From an uncultured Porphyromonas sp. (GTDB lineage: Bacteria > Bacteroidota > Bacteroidia > Bacteroidales > Porphyromonadaceae), in the NCBI GenBank assembly GCA_902490315.1, contig CABUDK010000014.1, positions 1 to 28,723 of the forward strand: a stretch of DNA of 28,723 nt. The letters run 5' to 3'. A program made the position numbers and the translations under genes. The notes under the pieces were generated by a model. That model saw nothing but the letters and a program-made list of their open reading frames with translations. It was not told where the DNA came from and made no database searches. The stretch's first letter is position 1. Every line of letters begins with the position of its first letter. Of the stretch, positions 6,385-14,549 are shown one piece after another.

Positions 6385-7674
6385 ATGAATTACTTCTTTA
6401 CATCCGAGTCGGTGTCTGAAGGACATCCAGATAAAGTGGCAGACCAAATATCCGATGCCATCCTAGACCAGCTACTGGCTGGTGATCCTAATTCGCGCGT
6501 CGCCTGTGAGACGCTTGTCACTACGGGACAGGTGATCGTGTCGGGCGAGGTGCGCAGCAATGCGTATGTCGATCTAGATGCGACCGTGAGACGTGTGGTA
6601 GATCGTATCGGGTACAACAAGCCTGAGTATGGCTTTGACGCTCGTAGCTGTGGCATACTGAGCGCTATCCATGATCAGAGTAACGATATCAACCGTGGTG
6701 TGGATCGCGGCAACCCTGAGGAGCAGGGAGCTGGCGACCAGGGGATGATGTTTGGCTATGCAACGACAGAAACGGCCAACTATATGCCTCTGCCCCTAGA
6801 CCTCTCCAATGCGCTTCTCTTCGAGCTTGCAGAGATACGCAAGAAGGAGCCTGAGCTGATGCCTTACCTACGACCTGATGCTAAGAGTCAGGTGACGGTA
6901 GAGTATGATGAGCAAAATCACCCCGTGCGTATCGATACGATTGTCTTGAGCACGCAGCACGATGAGTTCATCAAGCCTGCCGATAGCTCTTACGAGGCGC
7001 AGCATGCTGCCGACCTCAAGATGCAGGAGCAAATCACGGAGGATATACGCCGTTACCTACTCCCTCGTGTGGAGAAGTACTATCCACAGTACGCTGATCT
7101 CTTTGCGGTGCAGGAATATCGCCTGCTCGTCAACCCCACGGGTAAGTTTGTCATAGGTGGTCCTCACGGAGATACGGGACTCACAGGACGTAAGATCATC
7201 GTGGACACTTACGGTGGTCGCGCTTCCCATGGTGGTGGAGCCTTCTCGGGCAAGGATAGCTCTAAGGTAGACCGCTCAGGTGCCTATGCTGCTCGGCATA
7301 TTGCCAAAAACATGGTCGCTGCGGGCATTTGCTCAGAGATGCTGGTACAGATCTCCTACGCTATTGGTGTCGCAGAGCCTGTGAGCATCTACGTCCACAC
7401 TTCGGGCAAGACGATCGATATGAGCGATGGTGAGATAGCACAGCGCATCTTGCGCATCTTTGACCTGAGACCGTATGCTATCGAGCAGCGCTTTGACCTA
7501 CGCAAGCCGATCTATGAGGAGACCGCCGCTTATGGTCACTTCGGTCGTGATGTGCGTTGGGTCAAGAAGAGTTTTGAGACATTCCACAGAGGCACTATCG
7601 AGATAGAGGTCGAGCTCTTCCCCTGGGAGAAGCTGGACTATGTGGAGCGTATCAGACAAGAGTTTGGTCTCTAG
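6385..7674 (+). CDS. metK: S-adenosylmethionine synthetase
   Basis: A 429-residue cytoplasmic enzyme making SAM from methionine and ATP. All hallmarks are present: GHPDK at residues 13-17, GAGDQG at 115-120, GGPHGDTGLTGRK at 258-270 and the phosphate-binding GGGAFSGKD at 283-291. The length, with an insert around residues 150-220, matches Bacteroidetes MetK and is longer than the E. coli enzyme. Its own promoter and a SAM-II riboswitch precede it, giving direct product feedback. A Fur-like gene follows after 15 bases and is probably cotranscribed. Confidence 0.98.
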   Translation: MNYFFTSESVSEGHPDKVADQISDAILDQLLAGDPNSRVACETLVTTGQVIVSGEVRSNAYVDLDATVRRVVDRIGYNKPEYGFDARSCGILSAIHDQSNDINRGVDRGNPEEQGAGDQGMMFGYATTETANYMPLPLDLSNALLFELAEIRKKEPELMPYLRPDAKSQVTVEYDEQNHPVRIDTIVLSTQHDEFIKPADSSYEAQHAADLKMQEQITEDIRRYLLPRVEKYYPQYADLFAVQEYRLLVNPTGKFVIGGPHGDTGLTGRKIIVDTYGGRASHGGGAFSGKDSSKVDRSGAYAARHIAKNMVAAGICSEMLVQISYAIGVAEPVSIYVHTSGKTIDMSDGEIAQRILRIFDLRPYAIEQRFDLRKPIYEETAAYGHFGRDVRWVKKSFETFHRGTIEIEVELFPWEKLDYVERIRQEFGL

Positions 7675-7689
7675 TCGCAGCTAGGTCGT

Positions 7690-8148
7690 ATGTCTCGTCT
7701 CTCAGAGAGTCTTAAGGCTAAGGAGCGACTCTTGCTACAAAACTATATCGAGGAGCAGGGGTTGAACCGTAGCCGCACACGCGAAGCTATCCTCGAGTTG
7801 ATAGGTGAGCAGATGGGAATCTTCTCGCCAGAGGATCTGATAACGCTCGTTAAGGAGCGCGAGATGGCTATCGGAGAGACGACGATCTATACTTGCGTAG
7901 ATCTTTTTCTCAAGATTGGTATCCTGCTACCTCTGCCGATGGGGCTAGCAGGATCATTGGTACGTAAGTCACTGTGTCTTGGCAAGGCTTTACTGCTTTG
8001 CCGGCACTGTGGCTCAGCGCTTCTCCATCGTAGCGCTGTAGCGCTGACAGAGCTACAGACGGTCACGCCTCCTCGATACAGAGACGTCACGCCGCTACTG
8101 ATCTACTGGGGAGTCTGTCCTCAGTGCTATCGTCTCGGACGACGATAG
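7690..8148 (+). CDS. Fur-family-like regulator with a C4 zinc site
   Basis: A 152-residue protein resembling Fur/Per/Zur repressors. The N-terminal winged-helix region shows NRSRTREAILELI (26-38), FSPEDLITLV (45-54) and the recognition-helix-like GETTIYTCVDLFLKIGIL (62-79). Two CxxC pairs (C104/C107 and C143/C146) fit the structural zinc site. The histidine-rich regulatory metal site that normally precedes the first CxxC is absent: the segment reads CLGKALLLCRHC. It may therefore lack metal sensing or sense something else. It follows metK by 15 bases, so it shares SAM-controlled transcription. DNA target and ligand are unknown. The family assignment is fairly sure; the subtype is open. Confidence 0.75.
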   Translation: MSRLSESLKAKERLLLQNYIEEQGLNRSRTREAILELIGEQMGIFSPEDLITLVKEREMAIGETTIYTCVDLFLKIGILLPLPMGLAGSLVRKSLCLGKALLLCRHCGSALLHRSAVALTELQTVTPPRYRDVTPLLIYWGVCPQCYRLGRR

Positions 8149-8384
8149 AGCCGCACGCAGTACAACGTAGTACTGTCACGTAGAGAAAATCGGTGAAGGT
8201 GTCGCACCGAGCGCACGCTGTGGGCTTTGTGGTGCCAGTCGGTTAAGGAAACACTACGGAAGCATCAAAAGGGTGTTGCTAGATTAAACGAAAAAGTTCT
8301 ATTCGCCTCTAAGTTGGTATTAAGAAGAACCCGATTCGGACATTCTCGCTCTGGAGAGGGGGTCGCTATACACCTTAATTATAT

Positions 8385-9836
8385 ATGAGACAACAGAAAC
8401 ATCTCATCTCTGGGTGGCGCTATATGATGCTACCGTGGTTATTACTGCTTACGCTGACGCTCTCAGCGCAGCAACCAGACACGCTTGTGCTGACGCTGGA
8501 CGAGAGCATCGCTCTCGGGCTGGAGCAGAGCCCCGTGGTGCTGGGCAAGAACGTGGCGCTGGTCAACCAAATGTATGCCGAGCGGGAGGCGCAGAGTGCC
8601 TTGTACCCGCAGCTCTCGCTCTCGGGCAACTACGGCTACACGCTCAAGAAGCAGCGCATCTACTTCGACGGCATGCCCGGTATGGGCTCTATGCCTGGTA
8701 TGGAAGATGGTATTGAGGTGGGACGTACGCACAATATACAGCTGGGGCTACAAGCTGGTATGCCACTCGTCAATGCGACGCTCTGGAAGGCGCTGCAGAT
8801 CAATCGCACGCAGGTTGACCTGGCACTACAGCAGGCCTCGCAGTCTCGTCAGGAGTTGGTCGGGCAGATCAAGAAAGCGTTCTATACAGTGCTCCTCGCA
8901 CAGGAGTCTTGTGAGACATTGCAGCAGAGCATGCGCAATGCGGAGCTGAACCTCGAGCGCGTCACGCAGCGGTACGAAGCGGGGCTCGTGGCGGAGTACG
9001 ACAAGATGCGCGCTGAGGTACAGTACGCCAATATCAAGCCCTCAGTGCTGCAGGCAGAGCAGGGCGTTGACCTAGCCTATATGCAGTTGGCGGTGCTACT
9101 AGGACTAGACCCTCACACAGGTCTGCGACTGGTGGGGCACCTCGAGGACTACCAAGCCGAGAGCCAGCAACTCATAGCGCAGGTGCCAACGACCGACTCG
9201 CTATGGCTTACGACCAATCCAACCTTGCGAGCACTAGAGTTACAGCAGCAGATAGCGGACGAGAGTATCAAGCTCTCCAAGCTGAGCTGGGTGCCTTCGA
9301 TATCGTTAGGAGCAAACTACAATTACAACTTCTCGTCAAACGACTTTGACCTCTCGAAGAGTCGTCTTTGGGTTCCCTTTTCAGTCGTTAGCCTGCAGTT
9401 TCAATTTCCCATCTTTACAGGGCTGAAGAACTACTACACGACGCGACAAGCTAAGGGGCGCGCTTTGCTCTTGAAGCTCCAGCGACAAGATGCTGAGCGG
9501 TCGCTCACGCTCGGTATGCAGAGCCAGCGAGACAAAGCACGTAAGGCGCAGGAGCAGTACAGCACAGCGACACAGATACAGGCGACAGCCGAGCGGGGCT
9601 ACACCATCGCGCAGCGTATGTACGACAAGGGCATGGGTACGCTCCTAGAGGTCAACGATGCTGAGCTGGCACTACTACAAGCTCGTCTCAACCAGACACA
9701 AGCGCTCTACGACTACCTCATAGCGGGTGTGGAGATAGAGCAGCTCATAGCCCCCGAGACACCACTCTCCTCCGACAGAAGCGATGATTACGAGGAGCGT
9801 CTCAACTCGATCAAACGAATGACACGATACTTCTAA
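8385..9836 (+). CDS. TolC-family outer-membrane efflux channel
   Basis: A 483-residue outer-membrane factor with an N-terminal signal peptide (hydrophobic MMLPWLLLLTLTLSAQQ, about residues 14-30). The mature part shows the two-fold TolC pattern: long coiled helices rich in Q/A/E and short beta segments (LSLSGNYGY near 77, ISLGANYNYNF near 305). It would form the trimeric duct that takes substrates from an inner-membrane RND pump across the outer membrane. It is first in a same-strand run with adaptor, pump and a PII-like protein (gaps of 35, 34 and 3 bases). No convincing promoter was seen in the 236 bases upstream. P. gingivalis has a comparable xepCAB system, but I cannot confirm orthology. 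Confidence 0.93.
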   Translation: MRQQKHLISGWRYMMLPWLLLLTLTLSAQQPDTLVLTLDESIALGLEQSPVVLGKNVALVNQMYAEREAQSALYPQLSLSGNYGYTLKKQRIYFDGMPGMGSMPGMEDGIEVGRTHNIQLGLQAGMPLVNATLWKALQINRTQVDLALQQASQSRQELVGQIKKAFYTVLLAQESCETLQQSMRNAELNLERVTQRYEAGLVAEYDKMRAEVQYANIKPSVLQAEQGVDLAYMQLAVLLGLDPHTGLRLVGHLEDYQAESQQLIAQVPTTDSLWLTTNPTLRALELQQQIADESIKLSKLSWVPSISLGANYNYNFSSNDFDLSKSRLWVPFSVVSLQFQFPIFTGLKNYYTTRQAKGRALLLKLQRQDAERSLTLGMQSQRDKARKAQEQYSTATQIQATAERGYTIAQRMYDKGMGTLLEVNDAELALLQARLNQTQALYDYLIAGVEIEQLIAPETPLSSDRSDDYEERLNSIKRMTRYF

Positions 9837-9871
9837 CGCCATATATCCTATTAAGCCAAAAACAATATCCT

Positions 9872-10924
9872 ATGTTTCTCTCTATACGTACACTTGCTCC
9901 GATAGCACTGAGCCTAGCACTTGTCTCTCTTACCAGTTGTCAGTCGGCGAGCAAGGATGGCAAGACGACCTTTTCGCACACGATCGACTCGACAGACATC
10001 AAGCATGTAGAGGTGGCGACTGTCTCGGTGCAGACGCTCCCAGACCTGCAAGAGTACACCAGTACGGTCGAGGCTAAGGTGACTAACAAGATAGCTCCGC
10101 AGATGGCCTCCCGCATCAAGCGCATCTATGTAGAGGTGGGGCAGCAGGTCTCTCGTGGGCAGCTCCTCGCTGAGATGGATCACAGTCAGCTGGAGCAGGC
10201 GCGTCTGCAACTCGAGGAGCGAAAGAGCGCACTGGCTCGTATAGATGAACTATACAAGATAGGCGGTATCTCGCAGTCGGACTGGGAGGCGACGCAGCGA
10301 GCCCTCACGCTGGCTCAGACGAGCTACAATAATATAAAGGAGAATACGCAGCTCCGTAGCCCTATCTCAGGGGTGGTCACAGCGCGCAACTACGATGCGG
10401 GCGATATGATGTCGCCGCAGATGCCTCTGCTCGTTGTGGAGCAGATCAACCCAGTGGTGCTACGGATCAATCCCTCGGAGCGTTACTACGGGCAGATGAC
10501 CAAAGGGATGCCGGTGACGATCACTTCGGAGTCCCTGCCGGATGAGACTTTTGCCGGTAAGATTTCGCTGAAGTATCCGACGATCAATCCACAGACTCAC
10601 ACCTTTACGATGGAAGTTGAGGCAACCAATCCTGAGCGCAAGCTGGTGCCGGGACAGTACGCTCGCGTCTCAATCAACCTAGGCGACAAGGAGTACACGG
10701 TAGTCCCGACGGAGAGCATCGTCAAGCAGATAGGCAGTGCTGAGCAGTGCGTCTACATCGTACGAGACGGCATCGCCCATCGGCAGGTAGTCGTCGTAGA
10801 GCGTACCGTCGGCAAGTACACAGCGATCAGCGAGGGTGTCTCCTCAGGCGATGTCGTAGTCACCACTGGAGCCAGCATCCTATCCGATCAGATGCCTGTA
10901 CAGATTTCGCAGGCTCAGAAGTAA
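9872..10924 (+). CDS. RND efflux periplasmic adaptor (membrane fusion) lipoprotein
   Basis: A 350-residue adaptor joining the RND pump to the TolC channel. The signal peptide ends in a lipobox LTSC with lipidated cysteine C23, so the mature protein is probably anchored to the inner membrane. The order is typical of the HlyD/MFP family: lipoyl half-motif near EAKVTNKIAPQMASRIKRIYVEVGQQVSRGQLLAEMD, a short coiled-coil hairpin (LEQARLQLEERKSALARIDEL), the second lipoyl half (LRSPISGVVTARNYDAGD), then the beta-barrel and membrane-proximal domains. Substrates cannot be predicted from the sequence. Confidence 0.94.
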   Translation: MFLSIRTLAPIALSLALVSLTSCQSASKDGKTTFSHTIDSTDIKHVEVATVSVQTLPDLQEYTSTVEAKVTNKIAPQMASRIKRIYVEVGQQVSRGQLLAEMDHSQLEQARLQLEERKSALARIDELYKIGGISQSDWEATQRALTLAQTSYNNIKENTQLRSPISGVVTARNYDAGDMMSPQMPLLVVEQINPVVLRINPSERYYGQMTKGMPVTITSESLPDETFAGKISLKYPTINPQTHTFTMEVEATNPERKLVPGQYARVSINLGDKEYTVVPTESIVKQIGSAEQCVYIVRDGIAHRQVVVVERTVGKYTAISEGVSSGDVVVTTGASILSDQMPVQISQAQK

Positions 10925-10958
10925 TCTCTCCCATCACACAGATCCTCGCCTTTAGCTT

Positions 10959-13900
10959 ATGAGTCTTTATCAATCAGCCGTACGTCGTCCTGTCACCACG
11001 ATCATGATCTTTATCGGGGTGGTCGTCTTGGGTCTTTTTGCCCTGACACGCCTGCCGATAGATCTACTGCCCGATATGCAGATCAATCGGGTCATGATCG
11101 TCACCTCTTACTCGGGAGCAGCTCCTGAAGAGGTGGAGAACAACGTTACTAAGCCCATCCAAAACGTCCTCAACGGCATCAACGGAGTCAAGCACATTAC
11201 CTCGCAAAGTAAGGAAAATGTCTCTGTCGTCACGCTGGAGCTCCGAGAGGGACTGGACATAGAGAATGCGATCAACGATACCCGCGACAAGATCAGTGCT
11301 ATCACGGAGGTGCTCCCCGACGGAGCTGGCACGCCAAACATTATCAAGTTTGGCATGGATGACCTGCCTATCCTCATGCTCTCGATCAAGTCGGACGCTA
11401 GCTCCAAGTCGCTCTACAAAATCCTAAATGATCAGTTGATAACCCCTCTAGGACGCATTGACGGGGTGGGGGGCGTCAACCTACTAGGTGCTAGACAACG
11501 ACAGATCAACGTCTACTGCGACCCGCACAAGCTCGAGAGCTACGGCATCACGGTCAGTGATGTGAGCAACCTCATTGCGGTCGCAAACCGCAACATCTCG
11601 GCTGGGTCTATGAACCTAGAGACGAGCAAAATCTCCCTCCGAGCTATCGGTGAGATCGTTGACCCGAAGCAGCTAGAGGAGCTACCCATAACGAGCTTCG
11701 CTGGCCGGACCATCTATCTACGAGACGTGGCGAGCGTCGTAGATGGAGACCCTGAGCAGCAAACGCTCGCCTATGTAGACAACCAGAGGGGCGCGATGCT
11801 CATGCTGATGAAGCAGTCGGGTGCCAACACGGTTCAGGTGAATAAGCGTGTTCTCAAGGCACTCCCGCAGATCGTGAAGAACCTCCCCACGGACATCAAG
11901 ATAGAGGTGATTATGGATCAGAGCGACTTCATCGTGCGCTCGATCAATAGTCTGAGCTCGACGATCGGCATCACCTTCTGCGTCGTGATGCTCATCGTGC
12001 TACTCTTCCTGGGCCGATGGCGCGCCACCTTTATCATCGTTCTGACGATCCCAATATCGCTGCTCTCGGCCTTTATATACCTACTGCTGACAGGCAATTC
12101 GCTCAACATCATCTCGCTCAGTTCGCTCTCCATAGCCATCGGTATGGTGGTGGACGACGCGATCGTGGTGCTTGAGAATATCACCAACCACATCGAGCGG
12201 GGAAGCTATCCGAAGCAAGCTGCCGTCCATGCGACCAACGAGGTGGCACTCTCAGTCATCGCCTCTACGCTGACGATGCTGGCCGTCTTCCTCCCGATGG
12301 TGATGATGCAGGGCATGGCGGGACTACTCTTCCGTCAGCTCGGCTGGATCGTTAGTATCGTGATGATCGTCTCGACCATCTGTGCGCTTGCCCTAACACC
12401 TACGCTTTGCGCCCACATGCTGCGAGCTAATCGTCAGCGCCAGGAGGGAAAGGTATCCCAAAAGATTCTACGCCCCTTCAACGACTTCATCCAGCGACTG
12501 ACGGTCTTCTATCAGCGCACGCTTGCCTGGGTGCTACGACACAAGTGGCTCACGGTAGGCTTGTCCTTAGGCATCTTCGCACTATCGCTCACGCTCGGCT
12601 CGCTGGTTAAGACCGAGTTCATGCCGCAGGGAGACGGTGGCTATATATTTGTCAAGGCGTACTACCCCGTAGGCACTACCATAGATCGCCCGCTCGCTGA
12701 GGGGCATCGCCTCACCGAGGAGTGGCACAAGAAGTACCCCGAGATAGAGATGCTGCAGTTCTCCACGGGGCAGGCGGATGCTTTTCAGTCTGGTGCCTCG
12801 ACGCTGGCTCAGGATAATGGCGACAATATCCTCTCCTTCAATATCAAGTTGGTCGATGCCTCCGAGCGAAAGCGTTCCTCTAAGGAGGTTGCTGCCGAGA
12901 TGCGTCGTGATCTAAGCGTCATGCCTGGCATCAAGCAGTACAATGTCTCTGCTCAAACAGGTGGCGGAGGACAGCAGAGCACTGTCAATGTTGATATCTA
13001 TGGACACGACTTTGCCGTCACCGATCAGATCTCCAAAGCGTTTATGGCGGAGATTAATAAGTCTCCAGCTTGTGCTCAGGCACTGAGCAATCGGGACGAG
13101 TTTATGCCTGAGTACCAGGTCATCTTCGACCCGCAGCGCCTCGCCGAGCATGGCTTGACCAATAGTATGGCAGCAAGCTATCTGCGCAACAGCATTTACG
13201 GAGCCACCGCCTCCTTCTACCGTGAGGATGGCCAGGAGTATGAGATCCGTGTGCGCTTGGCGCCTGAGTTCAGACGCTCGCTAGACGACGTCGCTCAGAC
13301 ACTCGTACGCACCCCGCAAGGAACGAGCGTACGACTAGGCGAACTGGGCAAGGTCGTGGAGCACTTTGCGCCTCCCGCCATTTACCAGAAAGACCGTTCT
13401 CGTGTCGTTACCATTGCGCTTACGCCAGCGCCTAAGGCGGCGCTCTCAGACCTCGTCCGCACGGCTCGTAAGACCCTTGACGAAATTGATATGCCCGAGG
13501 GCGTGAGCTACGAGATCACGGGAGCTTTCGAGCAGCAGCAAGAGGCGTTTGCAGACTTAGGGACGCTTCTGCTCCTCATTGTCTTCCTAGTCTTCATCGT
13601 TATGGCTGCGGAGTTTGAGAGCTTGGCCTCCCCGTTTGTCATTATGTTTTCCGTGCCCTTTGCCTTTACGGGCGTTATCATCGGCTTGCTCGTGACGGGC
13701 GTCCCCCTGAGTATCATTGCCTTCATCGGAGCGATCATGCTCGTCGGTATCGTGGTGAAGAATGGTATTGTCCTGATCGACTACACCATACTCAATCGTG
13801 AGCGTGGCATGTCCGTACGCACAGCGCTGCTCCATGCGGGAGCGTCGCGTCTGCGTCCTGTGCTGATGACGACCCTCACGACCGTCTTCGGTATGATCCC

Positions 13901-14078
13901 GATGGCTATCGGCATCGGTGAGGGTAGCGAGATGTGGCAGCCTATGGGTGTCACGGTGGCCTTCGGTCTGACCATCTCGACGCTGGTCACGCTCCTCCTG
14001 ATCCCCTGTATCTATGCGCTGGTCTCTCGCCGTCAGATACGGCGTCGGCGTAAGAAAAGTCTCAAAAACCACCACTAA
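10959..14078 (+). CDS. RND-family efflux permease (AcrB/MexB-like, HAE superfamily)
   Basis: A 1039-residue proton-driven pump of full family length with twelve expected transmembrane helices and two large periplasmic loops. The N-terminus RRPVTTIMIFIGVVVLG is the standard TM1. The proton-relay pair is D399-D400 in GMVVDDAIVVLEN, equivalent to D407/D408 of AcrB. The second half repeats the pattern (IMLVGIVVKNGIVLID). It works with the preceding adaptor and channel genes. Hydrophobic drugs or bile-like compounds are likely substrates by family knowledge, but this pump's specificity is not visible. A PII-like gene starts 3 bases after its stop. Confidence 0.96.
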   Translation: MSLYQSAVRRPVTTIMIFIGVVVLGLFALTRLPIDLLPDMQINRVMIVTSYSGAAPEEVENNVTKPIQNVLNGINGVKHITSQSKENVSVVTLELREGLDIENAINDTRDKISAITEVLPDGAGTPNIIKFGMDDLPILMLSIKSDASSKSLYKILNDQLITPLGRIDGVGGVNLLGARQRQINVYCDPHKLESYGITVSDVSNLIAVANRNISAGSMNLETSKISLRAIGEIVDPKQLEELPITSFAGRTIYLRDVASVVDGDPEQQTLAYVDNQRGAMLMLMKQSGANTVQVNKRVLKALPQIVKNLPTDIKIEVIMDQSDFIVRSINSLSSTIGITFCVVMLIVLLFLGRWRATFIIVLTIPISLLSAFIYLLLTGNSLNIISLSSLSIAIGMVVDDAIVVLENITNHIERGSYPKQAAVHATNEVALSVIASTLTMLAVFLPMVMMQGMAGLLFRQLGWIVSIVMIVSTICALALTPTLCAHMLRANRQRQEGKVSQKILRPFNDFIQRLTVFYQRTLAWVLRHKWLTVGLSLGIFALSLTLGSLVKTEFMPQGDGGYIFVKAYYPVGTTIDRPLAEGHRLTEEWHKKYPEIEMLQFSTGQADAFQSGASTLAQDNGDNILSFNIKLVDASERKRSSKEVAAEMRRDLSVMPGIKQYNVSAQTGGGGQQSTVNVDIYGHDFAVTDQISKAFMAEINKSPACAQALSNRDEFMPEYQVIFDPQRLAEHGLTNSMAASYLRNSIYGATASFYREDGQEYEIRVRLAPEFRRSLDDVAQTLVRTPQGTSVRLGELGKVVEHFAPPAIYQKDRSRVVTIALTPAPKAALSDLVRTARKTLDEIDMPEGVSYEITGAFEQQQEAFADLGTLLLLIVFLVFIVMAAEFESLASPFVIMFSVPFAFTGVIIGLLVTGVPLSIIAFIGAIMLVGIVVKNGIVLIDYTILNRERGMSVRTALLHAGASRLRPVLMTTLTTVFGMIPMAIGIGEGSEMWQPMGVTVAFGLTISTLVTLLLIPCIYALVSRRQIRRRRKKSLKNHH

Positions 14079-14081
14079 GCT

Positions 14082-14384
14082 ATGAATAGACAAAAGGCAA
14101 TCTTCATCGTCTACAACAGCGCCCTGCATGGGCTCGTACTGCGCACCCTCGAGCAGCACAATGCCAAGGGTTATACCGAGTGGAGCGAAGTCTACGGACG
14201 TGGCTCCGCGACGGGCGAACCGCATCTCGGTAGCCACGCCTGGCCGACGACCAATGGTGCGATGATGGTTATCACGGACGCTGAGCGAGCCGAGCGACTC
14301 CTCGCGGCACTGCATCAGATCGACCTAGACAATCCGAAGCAAGGGCTGAGAGCTTTCGCCTGGGAGGTCACCGATATGATCTAA
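14082..14384 (+). CDS. Small PII-like protein linked to the RND pump
   Basis: A 100-residue soluble protein with no signal peptide. The central GRGSATGEPHLGSHAWP segment (about residues 42-58) and the alternating beta/alpha layout resemble Bacteroidetes conserved hypothetical proteins of the PII/CutA ferredoxin-like fold. These are often found just after RND permease genes, as I recall. It starts 3 bases after the pump stop, so translation is probably coupled. A role as an allosteric or sensory subunit for the pump is inference by analogy with PII proteins bound to transporters; no ligand is known. A very strong hairpin ends the operon 19 bases after its stop. Confidence 0.85.
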   Translation: MNRQKAIFIVYNSALHGLVLRTLEQHNAKGYTEWSEVYGRGSATGEPHLGSHAWPTTNGAMMVITDAERAERLLAALHQIDLDNPKQGLRAFAWEVTDMI

Positions 14385-14403
14385 CGGATACAGCACTAGC
14401 ACA

Positions 14404-14447
14404 GAAGAAAGCGTCAGTCTCGCACGAGCGAGGCTGACGCTTTCTTC
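14404..14447. terminator. Strong terminator hairpin of the efflux operon
   Basis: A 19-bp stem with a single G-U pair: GAAGAAAGCGTCAGTCTCG (14404-14422) with its complement at 14429-14447, loop CACGAG. The A-rich and T-rich flanks lie within the stem on both strands, so it may also stop transcripts from the convergent gene at 14550-16349. Confidence 0.85.
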
Positions 14448-14450
14448 GTT

Positions 14451-14489
14451 GGGAAGAGTGATCAGCTAACTTCTGATCACTCTATTCCC
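14451..14489. terminator. Second hairpin in the convergent gap
   Basis: GGGAA plus GAGTGATCAG (14451-14465) pairs with CTGATCACTC and TTCCC (14473-14489), with a two-base bulge and loop CTAACTT. It has no U-tract. It is likely a backup stop or an mRNA 3'-end stabiliser for either convergent transcript. Confidence 0.6.
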
Positions 14490-14549
14490 GACCAAAGCTG
14501 CTTGTAGATTTATTCTGCAAACTCTCTCTTTGCTTTGACACTTACGTCT

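Noticed and set aside
8149..8384. Possible riboswitch or small RNA before the TolC-type gene
   Set aside because: Only short hairpins (CAGTAC/GTACTG; CGGTG/CACCG) are seen. No known aptamer signature, T-run or clear promoter box supports a call.
13587..14315. Minus-strand frame of 242 codons opposite the RND pump and PII-like gene
   Set aside because: Composition rich in D, R, H and T is typical of antisense shadow frames; both sense genes are strongly supported.
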